Positions 36,109 to 47,132 are shown, counted from the first letter of the stretch. The stretch: 64,000 nucleotides of DNA from Spinellus fusiger (GCA_025094145.1 JALLLS010000073.1:62001-126000), one strand, 5' to 3'. Program-made: numbers and translations. Notes: a model not told the origin generated them from the sequence alone.

Positions 36109-37075
36109 CTAAAGGTGGCTCCTTTCTTTTGGTACCAACAGACTGTACTGTCTTGGATCGACAAAAGCATTTGGGTTGTTTGCCTTCTTCTCGTAGCCCA
36201 AAAAATGAACATGACAAAAGTTCAATGTTGCTGCCATGTCCCAATTCCAAAAGTATTGAGAAATCATCTCATAAGAAACTCCAACAGTTTTGGTCATGAT
36301 CTTCAAACATTATTGGGTTTTGCACCTAAATAAAATAATAATAATAAACTTATTGGTCTTTTCTTTGACTTTTATATATATAAGCTTTCTACCTTTAAAG
36401 ACTATGACATGTCACTGTGGGGTTCATCTCTCTTCTGAAGGGTCTTGGGGTTTTGCACTTTCTTGAATTTCTCAAGATCACCGTTCTTACAGGCAAGACA
36501 AAGACTGGATGTTCTGAACTCATCAATAAGGAACACGATGAACCCTTCTTTCTTCATCATTCTTCTTATTCCAACACCTCTCACTGGTTCATGGAACTTT
36601 GTGTTTCCTGTAGACCAATTGCCAATCATCATTACAGCATCATCGCCAAACTTCTTTCGAAGATTTCTAGCTAGCCGTTTGTCTGATTGTTGCTTATTAA
36701 TAAGACTCAAAGGCTTCATTTTACGAAATGGGAGTAAACCATTGGCATTCCGGTTTCCCACAGCAGGAGTATCTTCATTTGAATAATTAGTTATGCAATA
36801 CTGGGGTAGCTCTGGCTCTTTCCTCAAGGTATCCTACAAACTTTTCACAATTGACTGTTGAAGATGTATGTCCTGATAGAGACAACTCGGCTGCGTTCAC
36901 TGCATCAGGCTTCAAGTTCTCACCGAGTTTTCTGAACTTTCTCAATTTGTTTTCAATAGCACTTTGATTGCTAGTGTATCGGTATGTTCTTTTGTTTTCT
37001 ACAGTGCTATCTTCATGCATGCAGTAAAGTATGTCGGCCATAGTGAGAAAGAAAAGAGACCACCAGAAATAGGAT
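36109..37075 (-). pseudogene. Fanzor/TnpB-like nuclease relic, copy 1 (best preserved)
   Basis: Minus-strand reading: MADILYCMHEDSTVENKRTY and RYTSNQSAIENKLRKFRKLG (36787-37041), then after a frame break FRKMKPLSLINKQQSDKRLA, KFGDDAVMMIGNWSTGNTK, FHEPVRGVGIRRMMKKEGF and IVFLIDEFRTSSLCLACKNG (36402-36827), and after an intron-like gap ending TTATTTAG, YFWNWDMAATLNFCHVHFLG to a stop at 36109. This is the order of RuvC and zinc-ribbon blocks in the C-terminal half of TnpB-related eukaryotic Fanzor proteins: the Glu of DEFRTS and the Asp of WNWDMAA are retained, but the second zinc Cys pair and the first RuvC Asp are not visible. Two frame breaks make it non-functional. Copy 2 (6691-7105) is the same subfamily. 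Confidence 0.7.
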
Positions 37076-37561
37076 CCTGAAGCAAGGCAATTGACTTTGC
37101 AGTCTTTCTTTGTTTAATGGTCCTATAGAAATAGGCATTGGACTGCTCGCCCTGTTCACACCACTTGACACTAGTACTCTGGGCAAGATTGGCAGTTCAA
37201 ATCTACTGTAAGTTGCCAAGGTCAGCCTCAACACTAGAAAGATCTAGAGAGAAACCTCTCCTATTGAGGGTTCCCAATTGAAGAGAGCCAACGCTTATAA
37301 CTCCATGGCATTGGCCTTAGTGACAGATTTACACATCGAGAAAACAGTCACACAAAGGCAAAGGCAATGTTCAGTAGCGGCTTCTTCAGCGACCCTTGTC
37401 TCTGGGTAAGAGGGGATACTCAGTATCATTGGCCTTGTAGTCAGATACACTACAATAGTGGCAATGAGGAACAGAAGCAGGACGACAAGATCAATCCCTC
37501 ATGAGATGGCCCTCTTGGCAGCAGCAACAGCAGCAGTACTGGCAGTAGGGTGGGAGACCCT
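37076..37561. other. Region upstream of Fanzor-like copy 1, content unclear
   Basis: Could contain the decayed N-terminal half of the Fanzor-like gene; minus-strand frames show only fragments such as GNLQ and a Leu/Cys-rich stretch from a CAG-type repeat (37515-37540). Nothing is assignable. Confidence 0.3.
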
Positions 37562-38290
37562 TTATACAGATCTCGACTGATGCGTTGAACATTCCCTCCT
37601 CAAAGATGGAGGAAGCGATGCAAGGGAGTGAGGATTCTCCACAGAAGAGAGGTTTAGCACAACCGAAACTTCTCTTCGGAAGATCTTGTGCTTATCTACA
37701 CAGGCATGAAGGTGTACACCCTTGCCATAAAGATGAAATACCTCAACAATGGGTGCCTGCAAGTCCCTCTCAGGGTGACAATTGGAATTATAGTAGAGAT
37801 TAACCTCTACTAGGTTGGCGTCTGAGTCTAGCTTAGCAGAAGCAATAAACCTCATGTTGTTGAAAGACACACCTTTAGAGGAGGTCTTAAGGCGCATCTC
37901 GGGGTCTTTGAAGATGACCTCCTGAATAAGTTCTTTGTCTCTGGTGTGGCATGTGGTAATATCAACCACTGCACCCAGTTGGTGGACTAAGACCGGAGCA
38001 ATGCTTTGAGATTTGGCCTGCTTGCCAAAGCTAAACACAACGCACTCAAGGTGTATTATACAAGTCCATACAGACATAACTGAGTCCACATGCCAGAGAG
38101 ACTCACAGCCAGGAGTCGTGAAGATAAGAAGCGCCTTATTAGGGCGACAAATGAACGGCCTTAAGCCAGTAACAATCTTACTCATGTCATTCCATGGCAC
38201 TGTTTTCTCAACCATTGATAGTGGTGGCAAATCAAATAAGTGCAAATAGCAAAACTTGGAAAACCAATCACGTTGAATTGATAACATCAA
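37562..38290 (-). CDS. Unidentified 242-codon ORF
   Basis: The longest uninterrupted frame in this part of the window without a recognised family. It has balanced soluble composition, with blocks such as GLRPFICRPNKALLIFTTPG, QLGAVVDITTCHTRDKELIQ and NLVEVNLYYNSNCHPERDL, and a basic C-terminus. Its 5' end lies only 45 bases from the inner edge of the inverted duplication (38335), so it could be truncated by that rearrangement. It sits upstream of the Fanzor-like relic on the same strand and might be part of the same mobile element or a separate host gene fragment. No introns are needed. Function unknown. Confidence 0.45.
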   Translation of the reverse strand: MMLSIQRDWFSKFCYLHLFDLPPLSMVEKTVPWNDMSKIVTGLRPFICRPNKALLIFTTPGCESLWHVDSVMSVWTCIIHLECVVFSFGKQAKSQSIAPVLVHQLGAVVDITTCHTRDKELIQEVIFKDPEMRLKTSSKGVSFNNMRFIASAKLDSDANLVEVNLYYNSNCHPERDLQAPIVEVFHLYGKGVHLHACVDKHKIFRREVSVVLNLSSVENPHSLASLPPSLRRECSTHQSRSV

Positions 38291-38334
38291 TAATAAAAAT
38301 AAAAAATCGCCATAATGATGAATTTCTATTACTA

Positions 38335-39655
38335 CAGTTCAAAGTATTTTTATTTTTTGGATGTTGGTTGCTATTCATGCATTGGGCATTTTAGTCACCC
38401 TATGAGATCGTTTGAAAAAAAGGAATAAACATAGAAATACTTCAAATACATAGGTGAAAAAAATAATGCAAATGAATCGGAAACAGAAGGACCGAGAAAT
38501 ACAAAACCTCAAATGAGGGAAAAATGATGAAAAACGAAAAAATGATGGTAAAATGAGAATTATGAATAGACATCCAAAAGGCCATAAAGTCAGCAAGGAA
38601 ACCAGGACACCAAAAAGATAGCCGTCATCCTGTGGCGATTCGAAATCCAATGAGGGATGCTTGGAGCAACTCGGACAATCCTGAGGACATAAATACAGCA
38701 ACTACACTAGCAGCTTCTGGCTTTGCTAAACGGGTTAAGAATGGGTGGTAGAGGAGAGATCGGAGGAGAAGTGAGGATACAGCGTCTGTTGCTGCAGGAG
38801 TCTTTGCACTCTATGGCGGCGTTGGCGTTCCCGCTCAACACACCCATCAGCAGCCTCAATGAGCAGGCTACCAGCTGATGGCTCTACCTTAAAGTCTCGA
38901 GTAGACGTGGCTCGATCAATGGCTTGCAGCAGTATTAACAGACTGGGCCAAAGGTCTCGCCATTTAACAAAAGACTTAACCGTGCGCGGCAGAAGATTTA
39001 GACAATAGTCAATTGAATGAACATCTTGTGGTGGTGCAGGAACTAGGAAGAACAAGAACGTGGAGCGTTCATGGTCAACGAATGTGCAAGTGAGAAAGTG
39101 GTCCCGATTGGCAGATGGGTGGCCACATTGGCAAGGAACTGAAGGTGTTGGTGGTAACCAAGCAATCCTCCATTTTAGTAGACGATGTCTTTCTTTGCGC
39201 GTGCACGGTAGTAGAAGAATTGGATCCCAAACAGGTCTACATAGTCCACGGGCTACCGTCACCAGCGGATTCTTGCCACGTACTAGACTAGTAATTTCAC
39301 TTTGAAGACGTTCAAGATAAGCTACTTTTAATGGATATTTAAGAGGGTTGTGAGCCCGTCCTATTCTTTGAGCATTTTGCCAGAGTACATTGCCACGTAG
39401 CTTAATCCATCTGGCTTTACTCTGGGGTGCTTCAAGCTGCGGGACAAGGCACCAGAGGAGGGTGTCTTCAGGAAGGGTAGCTGCGCGCTCAACAAATTTG
39501 GCTTGCAGATAAAGAAAACGAGAGTATATGTTAGGGAGGGCAGCTAATTGGGCAACCTGGATCGTTCCAAACCTAGCAGTAGCAGATCTAGCAAGACAAA
39601 GTCTCAGACAAGCAGACTGACAGATTTGTAGTGGGCGGATGCCTAGTCTATTGAA
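38335..39655 (-). mobile_element. LINE 3' fragment (right arm)
   Basis: Corresponds to 14748-16078 of the other LINE copy on the opposite strand. The ORF2 C-terminal frame is open from the junction at about 39655 to the same stop at 38735 and keeps the CQCGHPSANRDHFLTC zinc motif. The 3' UTR and A-rich tail are present. All endonuclease and reverse transcriptase sequence is missing. Confidence 0.9.
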
Positions 39656-39664
39656 CCATGGAGT

Positions 39665-40456
39665 GTACAGTAGAGGTCAAAAAAACAAGGGACATTTCAA
39701 ATTCAGACTATAATTTTACCCTTAAAACAATATTTTTTATTAAACATTATTCATTTGTTGCTTTTCCACTCTAATGTCTACCACATCTAACAATACCAAA
39801 CAACGCATGAGACCTCTTGGAAAGAAGAAAAAGAAATAGTGATGACTTTGCTTGTTGTCTCATTGCTCACGAGGCCACTGTCAATGGGACTAGCCAGTCT
39901 GCCATTTCTGCTAGGTTTGGAATCAGTAAGCAGTCAATTTCCCGTATCGTGAAGAGATAAAAAGAAAATGGATGCTTCAAGGCCAAAATAAGCACTGGGA
40001 GCAATCCCAATCTTAATGAGAGAGACGAGTGTGTTGTATCCAGAGACAATACAGAGATATGTCTAACAGAAGTAACACTCATCAATTGTACAGTACTGAT
40101 AAATAAGATAGGGCATATGCGTAGATCCAACTACAGAAGGTACAAATACGTAACCATGGCAATTGAGAAGGATATAAAGAGTTAAATATCCCACTAAATA
40201 AAAGCAATCTAATCATGTAAAGTCCCATAATTCATCAGTCTGGATAAAACAGAATCCTATAGAGCATTTATTGGACAAACTTGACAGGGCCATAAGAAAG
40301 AGAATGACAACAGGAAGTAATCTTTATGATTTGGAGGTGCCTTTGTTAGAAGAATGGGAGAAAATTTCCAAAGATACTACAGATGGTCTCACTACCAGCA
40401 TGGGGCGGATATGCAAGACTGCTATAGAGGCCAAGGATAGCCAAAGTGTCTACTAA
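39665..40456 (+). pseudogene. Tc1/mariner transposase relic (right copy)
   Basis: Mirror of 10067-10857: the terminus TACAGTAGAGGTC, the HTH region SQSAISARFGISKQSISRIV with a stop just after, and the C-terminal part starting QNPIEHLLDKLDRA and ending KDSQSVY. One difference is GRICKTAIEAK where the left copy has GWICKTAIEAK. Both copies lack the catalytic core. Confidence 0.65.
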
Positions 40457-40664
40457 GCAACCTTTTAATAAAAACCACTGCTATTTATTATCAACACTAC
40501 TATCTTTATCTATTCAAAGTCATACGTCTTTAATGAATTCATAAAGTGATAGCACTGTAATAATAGGCAAGAATGTCTATCTGTTGGCTCGGAAGTTACT
40601 GAGACGTTGATTAATATATATCGAAATAGCTAAATACATAGGACTAGCATTCCATTGACGACCA

Positions 40665-41385
40665 TGCAGGAAGACCTTATTTCCCAACACTCTTTTGACT
40701 CTTCACCCAAACGCCCTAATGAAAGCGGCAGTCAACTGTATCAGAATGAGTTCTCAGAAGAGTACACTCCAAGAGAGCCTTCTCTTGAGCTCAGCTGCTC
40801 GTACAGAAAAGTCTGATAGCGGGTCCAGCCAATACAATGCCACATCCCAGCCCAAAACAACCGTAGTGAGGCTTATGCTTTTCGTACACATGGAAGCCTT
40901 TATCATAGCATAGGATCACTTTTACCTGAAGAAGATGCACAGCCTAATTTCTCTCAAATAGATGTATTTGATACAGTCAATGAGATGAACACTAGACATA
41001 TTGTATTCAATTCTGTCAAACTCAAAACCTTGGAAAGACTTCAAGGTTTAATGCATGAAATCAACCCCTATGTTTTATATTTCAAAACAATGGCACAGTT
41101 AGTATCTGAGTCACCTGCCAGTGTGCCTGATATTAGTATGATCCTATGAACTATGTACTTCTTTTCCCTGATGGACAGTTAGGTTGAAATATGAATATAT
41201 GCTCAGTCAATGACCAAAATGTCAAAATAAGCATAATGAAATACTACTACTTCAGATTGATGTACAGAAATGATTCAAATTATTTGCATTCATTTAGAAA
41301 GCTCTTTCATCAGTACATAGTAGACATGTATGCTAAAATTGAGCAAGGTTGCCTGAATTCATACGGCATAACCAAGACATACTGA
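40665..41385 (+). pseudogene. Helitron N-terminal domain relic (right copy)
   Basis: Mirror of 8890-9859. It keeps the leader with its TGA TAG stops, the FRTHGSLYHSIGSLLPEE block and the YYYFRLMYRND and LFHQYIVDMYAKIEQG blocks, but the SDPRQYNRPTT segment has been deleted at about 41140. The right copy has the more typical VDMYAKIE where the left has VYMYAKIE. Confidence 0.75.
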
Positions 41386-41794
41386 TAAGAGATGCCCTGT
41401 TATAAAAGTGAGAATAAAAATAAAAATCATTAACGAGCAGTAAAAAACAATAGGAATAAGCGTCTTTATACACTATAAGGACGATAGATACTCTTTGGAA
41501 ACAGATACTAGCTCTTCTATACCAGTTCCTGGTACTGAATAATAGATAAACTTATGCTTTAAAATAAAAATCCAATCAGAATTACTGTTTAATATTTTCA
41601 CTTGAAATATTATAATACTGTTTATGACAGTTTTGATACAATTGTAGTGTTATTTATCTTGGACATTAGGTGAGAATAAAGTATTATGTACAAACTATTT
41701 TATTTCATATTATTGGACTTTTTCATTTGCTCGTTATATTTTACTATGATAGTATCTTTACGAATTCAATAGCCCTGAAACTATCCAAACCTCA

Positions 41795-42043
41795 TTCATA
41801 CAGGCTACACCTGAACAGCCACAGAATGAAGAATTACATAATGAGATGCCACAAATTGAGAGACTACATATCAAAAGGCTACATTGTGAAAAACCACATA
41901 TTGAAAGACCTGTGCGTCGAATAACAACAAGTAATGCCGCAAAACGAATGATCTTTGGTGCTCTTGGTCTTAAGGCACCCTCTTTTAATAATGAAGAAAA
42001 GAGAAATCCACCACAGTTTAAGAATACACAGCATAAAAATTGA
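41795..42043 (+). pseudogene. Possible captured exon (right copy)
   Basis: Mirror of 8232-8480, open and nearly identical, ending in TGA at 42043. Same NAAKRMIFGALGLKAP segment; family unknown. Confidence 0.4.
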
Positions 42044-43076
42044 ATAGATTTGTATGTCTTTTGTGATGATCAATAGCTTCCTATACATTTACATAGAGTT
42101 TTTTTCTTTTATTCTCTATACACATGGAAATGTCGGTTGCATAGGTATCAAGTGGACATATCTTGTTATCTGAATTATAGGATAATAATATTAGGATGGA
42201 TGTGTTTATTCATACTCTTCCTCTCTATGGTTACATTCACTTTGGATAGAGAACCTGTATAAAGTGTTAGTGTTAATGTTTCTTTTATTATTATTATCAG
42301 GCCTTATAAGGTAGCTAAGATGTACAGTGTGTGTAGAACCTATATTCAGATAAACACCGTGCAAATCAATAGAAAAGAGGTGATGACTTTGAGATAAATA
42401 GTGTTATGAAGAAGAACAGTGTATAATAAAACCAACATTCTAATGGAATAGCAGAGGCAAATAAATATGTAAGCCTAAAAGATGGCACATAAAGTATTTT
42501 TAAACTACTTGTGTTATTAGAAATATCTAGACTTTTAGTTTCATGTATGGACTCTCTATCTGTTTATAAACACTGTTTCATTGGTTAGATACCAGTAAGA
42601 ATCTATTCCTAATGACTATAATGAATAGTATCTTTATTAAGAAAGGCGAGAAACCAACAGTTGGTCTTTTTTATTTTTATTTTTTATTTTTAAGAATGGC
42701 CATACAATGATGAGTCTGGGATGAGGCATATAGGATAAGCTGTGGCGTATTTGAATGCAGTGGATAGGTCTTTTTAGATTATGAAAGTACAACAGCCTGC
42801 ATTAGAGTTTGCTCTATTTAGTGGTGATTTACGCCAAATTACTCTATTTGTAATAATTGTTAGATTAGAATAAAAGTATAAAAGTATGACATACAATTTG
42901 AATAAATAAATAAATAAAAACAGAGTGAATCGTACGTCAACTCAACAAAATAACTTTGAAGCCAAGAAGCCATTAACGACGCTATTATATCAATAGTTGA
43001 ATAGTAGCTGATACTTATTCAATACTACTAAAGACTCTTTTTTTCTTTCTTATTGTATTTCTATCTATTTTCTATA

Positions 43077-43532
43077 AACTAAATATCATCTATTTAGCAA
43101 GATACTACTAGAACCAAGAAGAATAATCCTATTAGTTTATCCTCCTTCTCCCCATGTATCGTTGGAGCCTTGGTTTACTGGCTGATAGAAGACCATAATA
43201 CAAACAAGCTATCTAGAAAGTGACAAGATGTGTTTTGTTTGATTTTTATTATTATATAAAAGCAGAAGTATAAATCAGTTTAATAAATATACATTTTCTA
43301 ACTGCCTGTCATCTAACAAAGATACCCTTGGACAGAAACCACACGGACGGCATACACACCAGTAGAGTGTCCAATCAAATTTACAGTCATGCCAATTACA
43401 TGTGAAACTAATGCTCATACATTTAAAACATCGGCGAATTATAGATATGCACATCTTACTTCTTTTCATCCTTTTTCTTACAAAAATAATCTTACTTCTT
43501 TTCTACTCTATACACAACTCAATCCAATCCAA
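43077..43532. other. 5' flank of the kinesin-14 gene
   Basis: Starts at the outer edge of the inverted duplication. The open frame entering the kinesin gene begins at 43389, but the ATG at 43533 is preferred for the protein. No other feature. Confidence 0.4.
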
Positions 43533-46500
43533 ATGCCTCCAGTAACACCTAAAGACAGCAAGAAAAGAAGTATTTTGGATGTGAAATCATCCAGAATAAC
43601 CAAGAAGCCCGTGTCTCTATCCACTCCCTCCATGGCAGTCAAAAGTACGCGTGCCTCACTATTGAGAAAGGAACGTACAGCACTTAGTTCCAGCCAAAGA
43701 ACAGACAGTAGACCACCTGTAGGCTCAGGACTATCCCCCTCACAAACTATTAAGAAGCCTTCTGGTGAGCCACGTCGTTCTGGTACAAGCACCACCAGAT
43801 TTCCTGTGGCTACTCCTCTTGCATTAAAAGCACCTCGTATTCAGCCTCGCAAACAGAACCCAATAGTGTCGCATTCTTCCCAGACTGAGCAGCCAGATAC
43901 CACCACCAGCAACATTGTGGCTGCTGGAACAAAGAGAAAATCAGTCGAGTTGCTGAATACAACTACAAAGAAAAGAGTTGTTCTTGGTACAACACGACCA
44001 GCTGCCGCCACCCGACCTCCTATTGCCACCCCTCCCTCATTAAGAGCACCTCAAATCCAACCACGCAAACAAGCCCCAATAATGCCACGCTCTTCTAAGC
44101 TTAAACAACCAACCACCACCACCACCACCACTACCACCCGACCCCTTATGCCCACTCCTCCCTCATCATCAAAAACACCCCATATCCAACCAACCACCAC
44201 CACTACCACCCGACCCCCTATGCCCACTCCTCCCTCATTAAGAGCACCCCGCATACAACCACGTAAGCAAACTCCAATCATGCCACGCTCTTCTAAGCCT
44301 GAGCAACCAGCTACTACAACCAGTGACACTGTAGCTGCTAGAACCAAAAATATTTCATCCAAGTCACTGGATACTAATGTGAAAAAGAGATGTGTTCTTA
44401 ATAAAAAGGTAAGTAAATATAGAATAGAAGTGCCTTCAATTGTACAATCTAACCCATTCCACATGGAAAAAGTTGAATCTTCAAGAACACATTGAAGCAG
44501 GTAATACAAAGAGTACATATGAATAATACACTATTTATCAACTCACTCTCTTTATTATTCCATTAGTTGCTGAACCATCTGAATTCAAGGCAAACCTAGA
44601 AAGCGATGTACCAGAAAAGGACCTGCAGACACCAGAAGTGGCAGAAAGAGTAAATGATTTGGAGAGAGAAGAGCAGGTAAAGACATACACATACAACACT
44701 CTACATGACCCTAATTATACCTTTATTAGGAAGAAGTAAGAAAGGACGAGGAGAACATAAAATCATCTGAATTGTAAAAGGAAACAGAAAGCAGAGCTCA
44801 TGAGAAGGATCTAATGTACTTGAAGGAGAATGAGCAGAATTTTAAAAGAGAAAGGGGTAACTGAAATTTAAAACTATACCACTGAATATATAAGCCTACA
44901 GGTAGGATTTGCCATTTCATATGCCCACTCCATATGAACTCATTAACTGATAATGACTATAGGAATCATATGAAAAACCACACACTAATCATCATACAAC
45001 ACAAGGGGAAGTTAAAGTTCTAAATGCAAAAGTAAAGGCAAGTCAATTCATTCTTCTGCATAGAAACTAATGACCCTTTGTTTTAGGTAATGGACAAACA
45101 GCCTGCCTATCCATAACACATCATCGAAACTGTGGGGAATTAAATAAAAGAAGAGAAGAAGAGAAGAAGAGAAGAAGAGAAGAAGAAATAAGCAGAATCA
45201 GAGCCCAATGTCTTTGCTGAAGAAGATTTGCAAGAATACAAGGGAAATATCGGTGTCTTCTGTCGTGTACACCCAGCTATGGATAAGAAGAAGAAAAAGG
45301 AAACTGAAGTATATCATGTCATGTCACTAAGCAAATTGTTTAGAGTCTGAAAAGTCAAACCCTAACTTAATCACAGACATGGAGTTCTGTGGTAAAGACA
45401 ATGATACAATCTAAATCACTCAGAAATCAAAGCGTATACTTGGTCGTGTGTCTAGCAGGAAACACAGATTCTCTCTTGACCAGGTATTTCCTCATAAAAA
45501 CATACAGAAAGAATGCTATGAAGAAGGCTCCCATCTTGTTCAGCCAGCTCCAGAGGGGCACACTATTTGTATTTTTGCGTAAGTTATCTTGATTATTATC
45601 ATTAATAATAGTTTATTAATGTTTGATTTTGTTTGTATTTATACTAGATACGGCCATACAGGAAGTGAAAAAGTAAGAAAGAATGAAAGAAAGGTTAAAC
45701 ATAGGTGGACTAACCCATAATACTTTTAGACATACACTATAGAAGGAAGCACCAGGTGAAGACAGAGGAGTCATCCCATCAACTCTATGATGTAGTTCAG
45801 AAGGTGAAAGAAAATAATGGGCACTACAAAATGGTGAGGCAATTTCATGAAATATACAACGAGTCCATTCGTGGCCTATTGGGTGATAATCATAAACATG
45901 GAAAAACAAACTATGAAATCAGACATGAAAAATATTGATAAACCGAGGTTACTGGCATAACAAGTGGTAAGTCCTTCATTCACACTGTCACTTGGCTAAT
46001 TATCATTCTTTTGGACTCCCTAGCAGATGTGCGTGCTATGCTTAAGAAGGCCAGCCACAACAGAGCAACAGCAGCTACAAACATTAATGAACGCTCTTCC
46101 CACAGCCACAGTGGCTTTATCTTGAGAATACAGGGAAGGAATTCCGCTACAGGAGAAACAACAGAGGGGTTATTGAATTTGGTAGATTTGGCAGGATCTG
46201 AAAGGCTAAACATGTCAGGATCAACCAACTAGAGATGGATTACGAGAAACACAACCAGCCAACAAAAGGCTGAGCTGTCCTGGAGATGTCATTGCAAGTC
46301 TTGATAAAAAAAACAAAGATATGCACGCTCCATATAGAAGCTCAAAGCTTACATACCTTCTCAAGTATTCATTAGGTAAGGACTATTCTATAGACAAGCA
46401 TTATTTCTAATCTCTATTAATTTAGGTGAACATAGTAAAACACTTGTGTTTCTGGATGTTTCCTCACTGGCAGATTATTTCAACGAGGCTTTATGCTCTC

Positions 46501-46589
46501 TTAGATTTGCTATAAAAAAAAGAAAGAAAGAAAGAAAGGTGAATCATTGTAAAGTGGATGAAGCACAAGAATACCCACCCAGAAAGTGA
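43533..46589 (+). pseudogene. Kinesin-14 (Kar3/KlpA-like) gene, decaying
   Basis: Exon 1 (43533-44408) is open: a basic, Pro/Thr-rich tail beginning MPPVTPKDSKKRSILDVKSS with imperfect repeats of RAPRIQPRKQTPIMPRSSKP type. Coiled-coil exons follow (LEREEQ, EEVRKDEENIKSSEL) but a TAA stops the second at about 44778. The C-terminal motor is in pieces: ELQEYKGNIGVFCRVHPAMD (45230-45290), APEGHTICIFA then YGHTGSEK in place of the P-loop GQTGSGKT, IYNESIRGLLGDN, NINERSSHSHSGF with [20 protein letters not shown], a frameshift near 46230, then [14 protein letters not shown] and FNEALCSLRFAIKK. The neck-motor order identifies a minus-end-directed C-terminal motor. Stops, frame breaks and the P-loop Gly-to-Glu and Gln-to-His changes indicate loss of function. 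Confidence 0.8.
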
Positions 46590-46841
46590 TCTACCCAACA
46601 ACTCCCAAACATGACCTTGAGGCATTGAAGGTATTGTCTAAACTCACTACCAGAATCAGTAGCCAAGTCGTTATACAGTCATAAAATTAGTAAGTTACGA
46701 TATATTTTTGAAGTCTTGAGAAAGAACATTAGTTATGTATAAAAAGGCTCAAGCCTCAAAGCACACATTAACAACGCCAAATTAAAAATAAAGTTAGTTT
46801 AAAATATAGTCTATATTATTATACATAAAAAAAGGTTTTAT
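46590..46841. other. Spacer between kinesin and Tc1 relics
   Basis: AT-rich, under 300 bases, nothing recognised. Confidence 0.4.
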
Positions 46842-47062
46842 TTAATGTTTTGTTGGGCCACCTTTGGCATCAATAACTGCCTGGCAACGATCCTTCATTG
46901 AGCTCACTAAATGTTTGGCAATATCAACGTGGGTGTCTCCCCAAACTTCTAAGGCTGTCTTGAGCTCATCGGTACTCTTGATACTGGCCCTTTTGTTATT
47001 GATAAACTCATCAAGACAGCTCTGGAGTTGTTCAATGGTGTGATTATTCAGATAATTAGGAA
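46842..47062 (-). pseudogene. Tc1/mariner transposase C-terminal fragment
   Basis: The minus-strand frame reads NNHTIEQLQSCLDEFINNKR, then TDELKTALEVWGDTHVDIAK, HLVSSMKDRCQAVIDAKGGP and TKH before TAA. The DRCQAVIDAKGG block is the common C-terminus of these transposases and is shared with 49367-49636. The catalytic part is missing. Confidence 0.65.
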
Positions 47063-47075
47063 TAGGGCACAGTTA

Positions 47076-47132
47076 TTTGGACCGCAAAACCAACATCTTG
47101 AAGATGAAAGTATTTTAGATTTGCGGTCCAAA
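47076..47132. repeat. Perfect 13-base inverted repeat
   Basis: TTTGGACCGCAAA (47076-47088) and TTTGCGGTCCAAA (47120-47132) are exact complements separated by 31 bases. It lies just upstream of the Tc1 fragment, so it may be two fused termini of an internally deleted Tc1-like element rather than a terminator. Confidence 0.8.

Larger units (their letters stand above)
38335..43076. repeat. Right arm of the large inverted duplication
   Basis: Inverse complement of 7222-10868 joined directly to 14748-16078. Relative to the left arm it lacks LINE bases 10869-14747 (junction CTCCATGG|TTCAATAG at about 39656) and about 245 bases of the Helitron relic (near 41140, at a TATGAT repeat). Outer homology ends at about 43076 and inner homology at 38335, immediately beyond the LINE A-rich tail. 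Scattered substitutions, for example a proline-to-leucine codon change in the LINE frame, show that the arms have been separate for some time. Confidence 0.9.

Noticed and set aside
36109..37075. Bacterial contamination (IS605-type TnpB)
   Set aside because: Flanked by fungal genes, AT-rich like its surroundings, with an intron-like gap and related relics nearby.
44051..44518. 155-codon open frame on the minus strand
   Set aside because: Antisense shadow of the Pro/Thr-rich kinesin tail; its Val/Gly runs come from ACC repeats.
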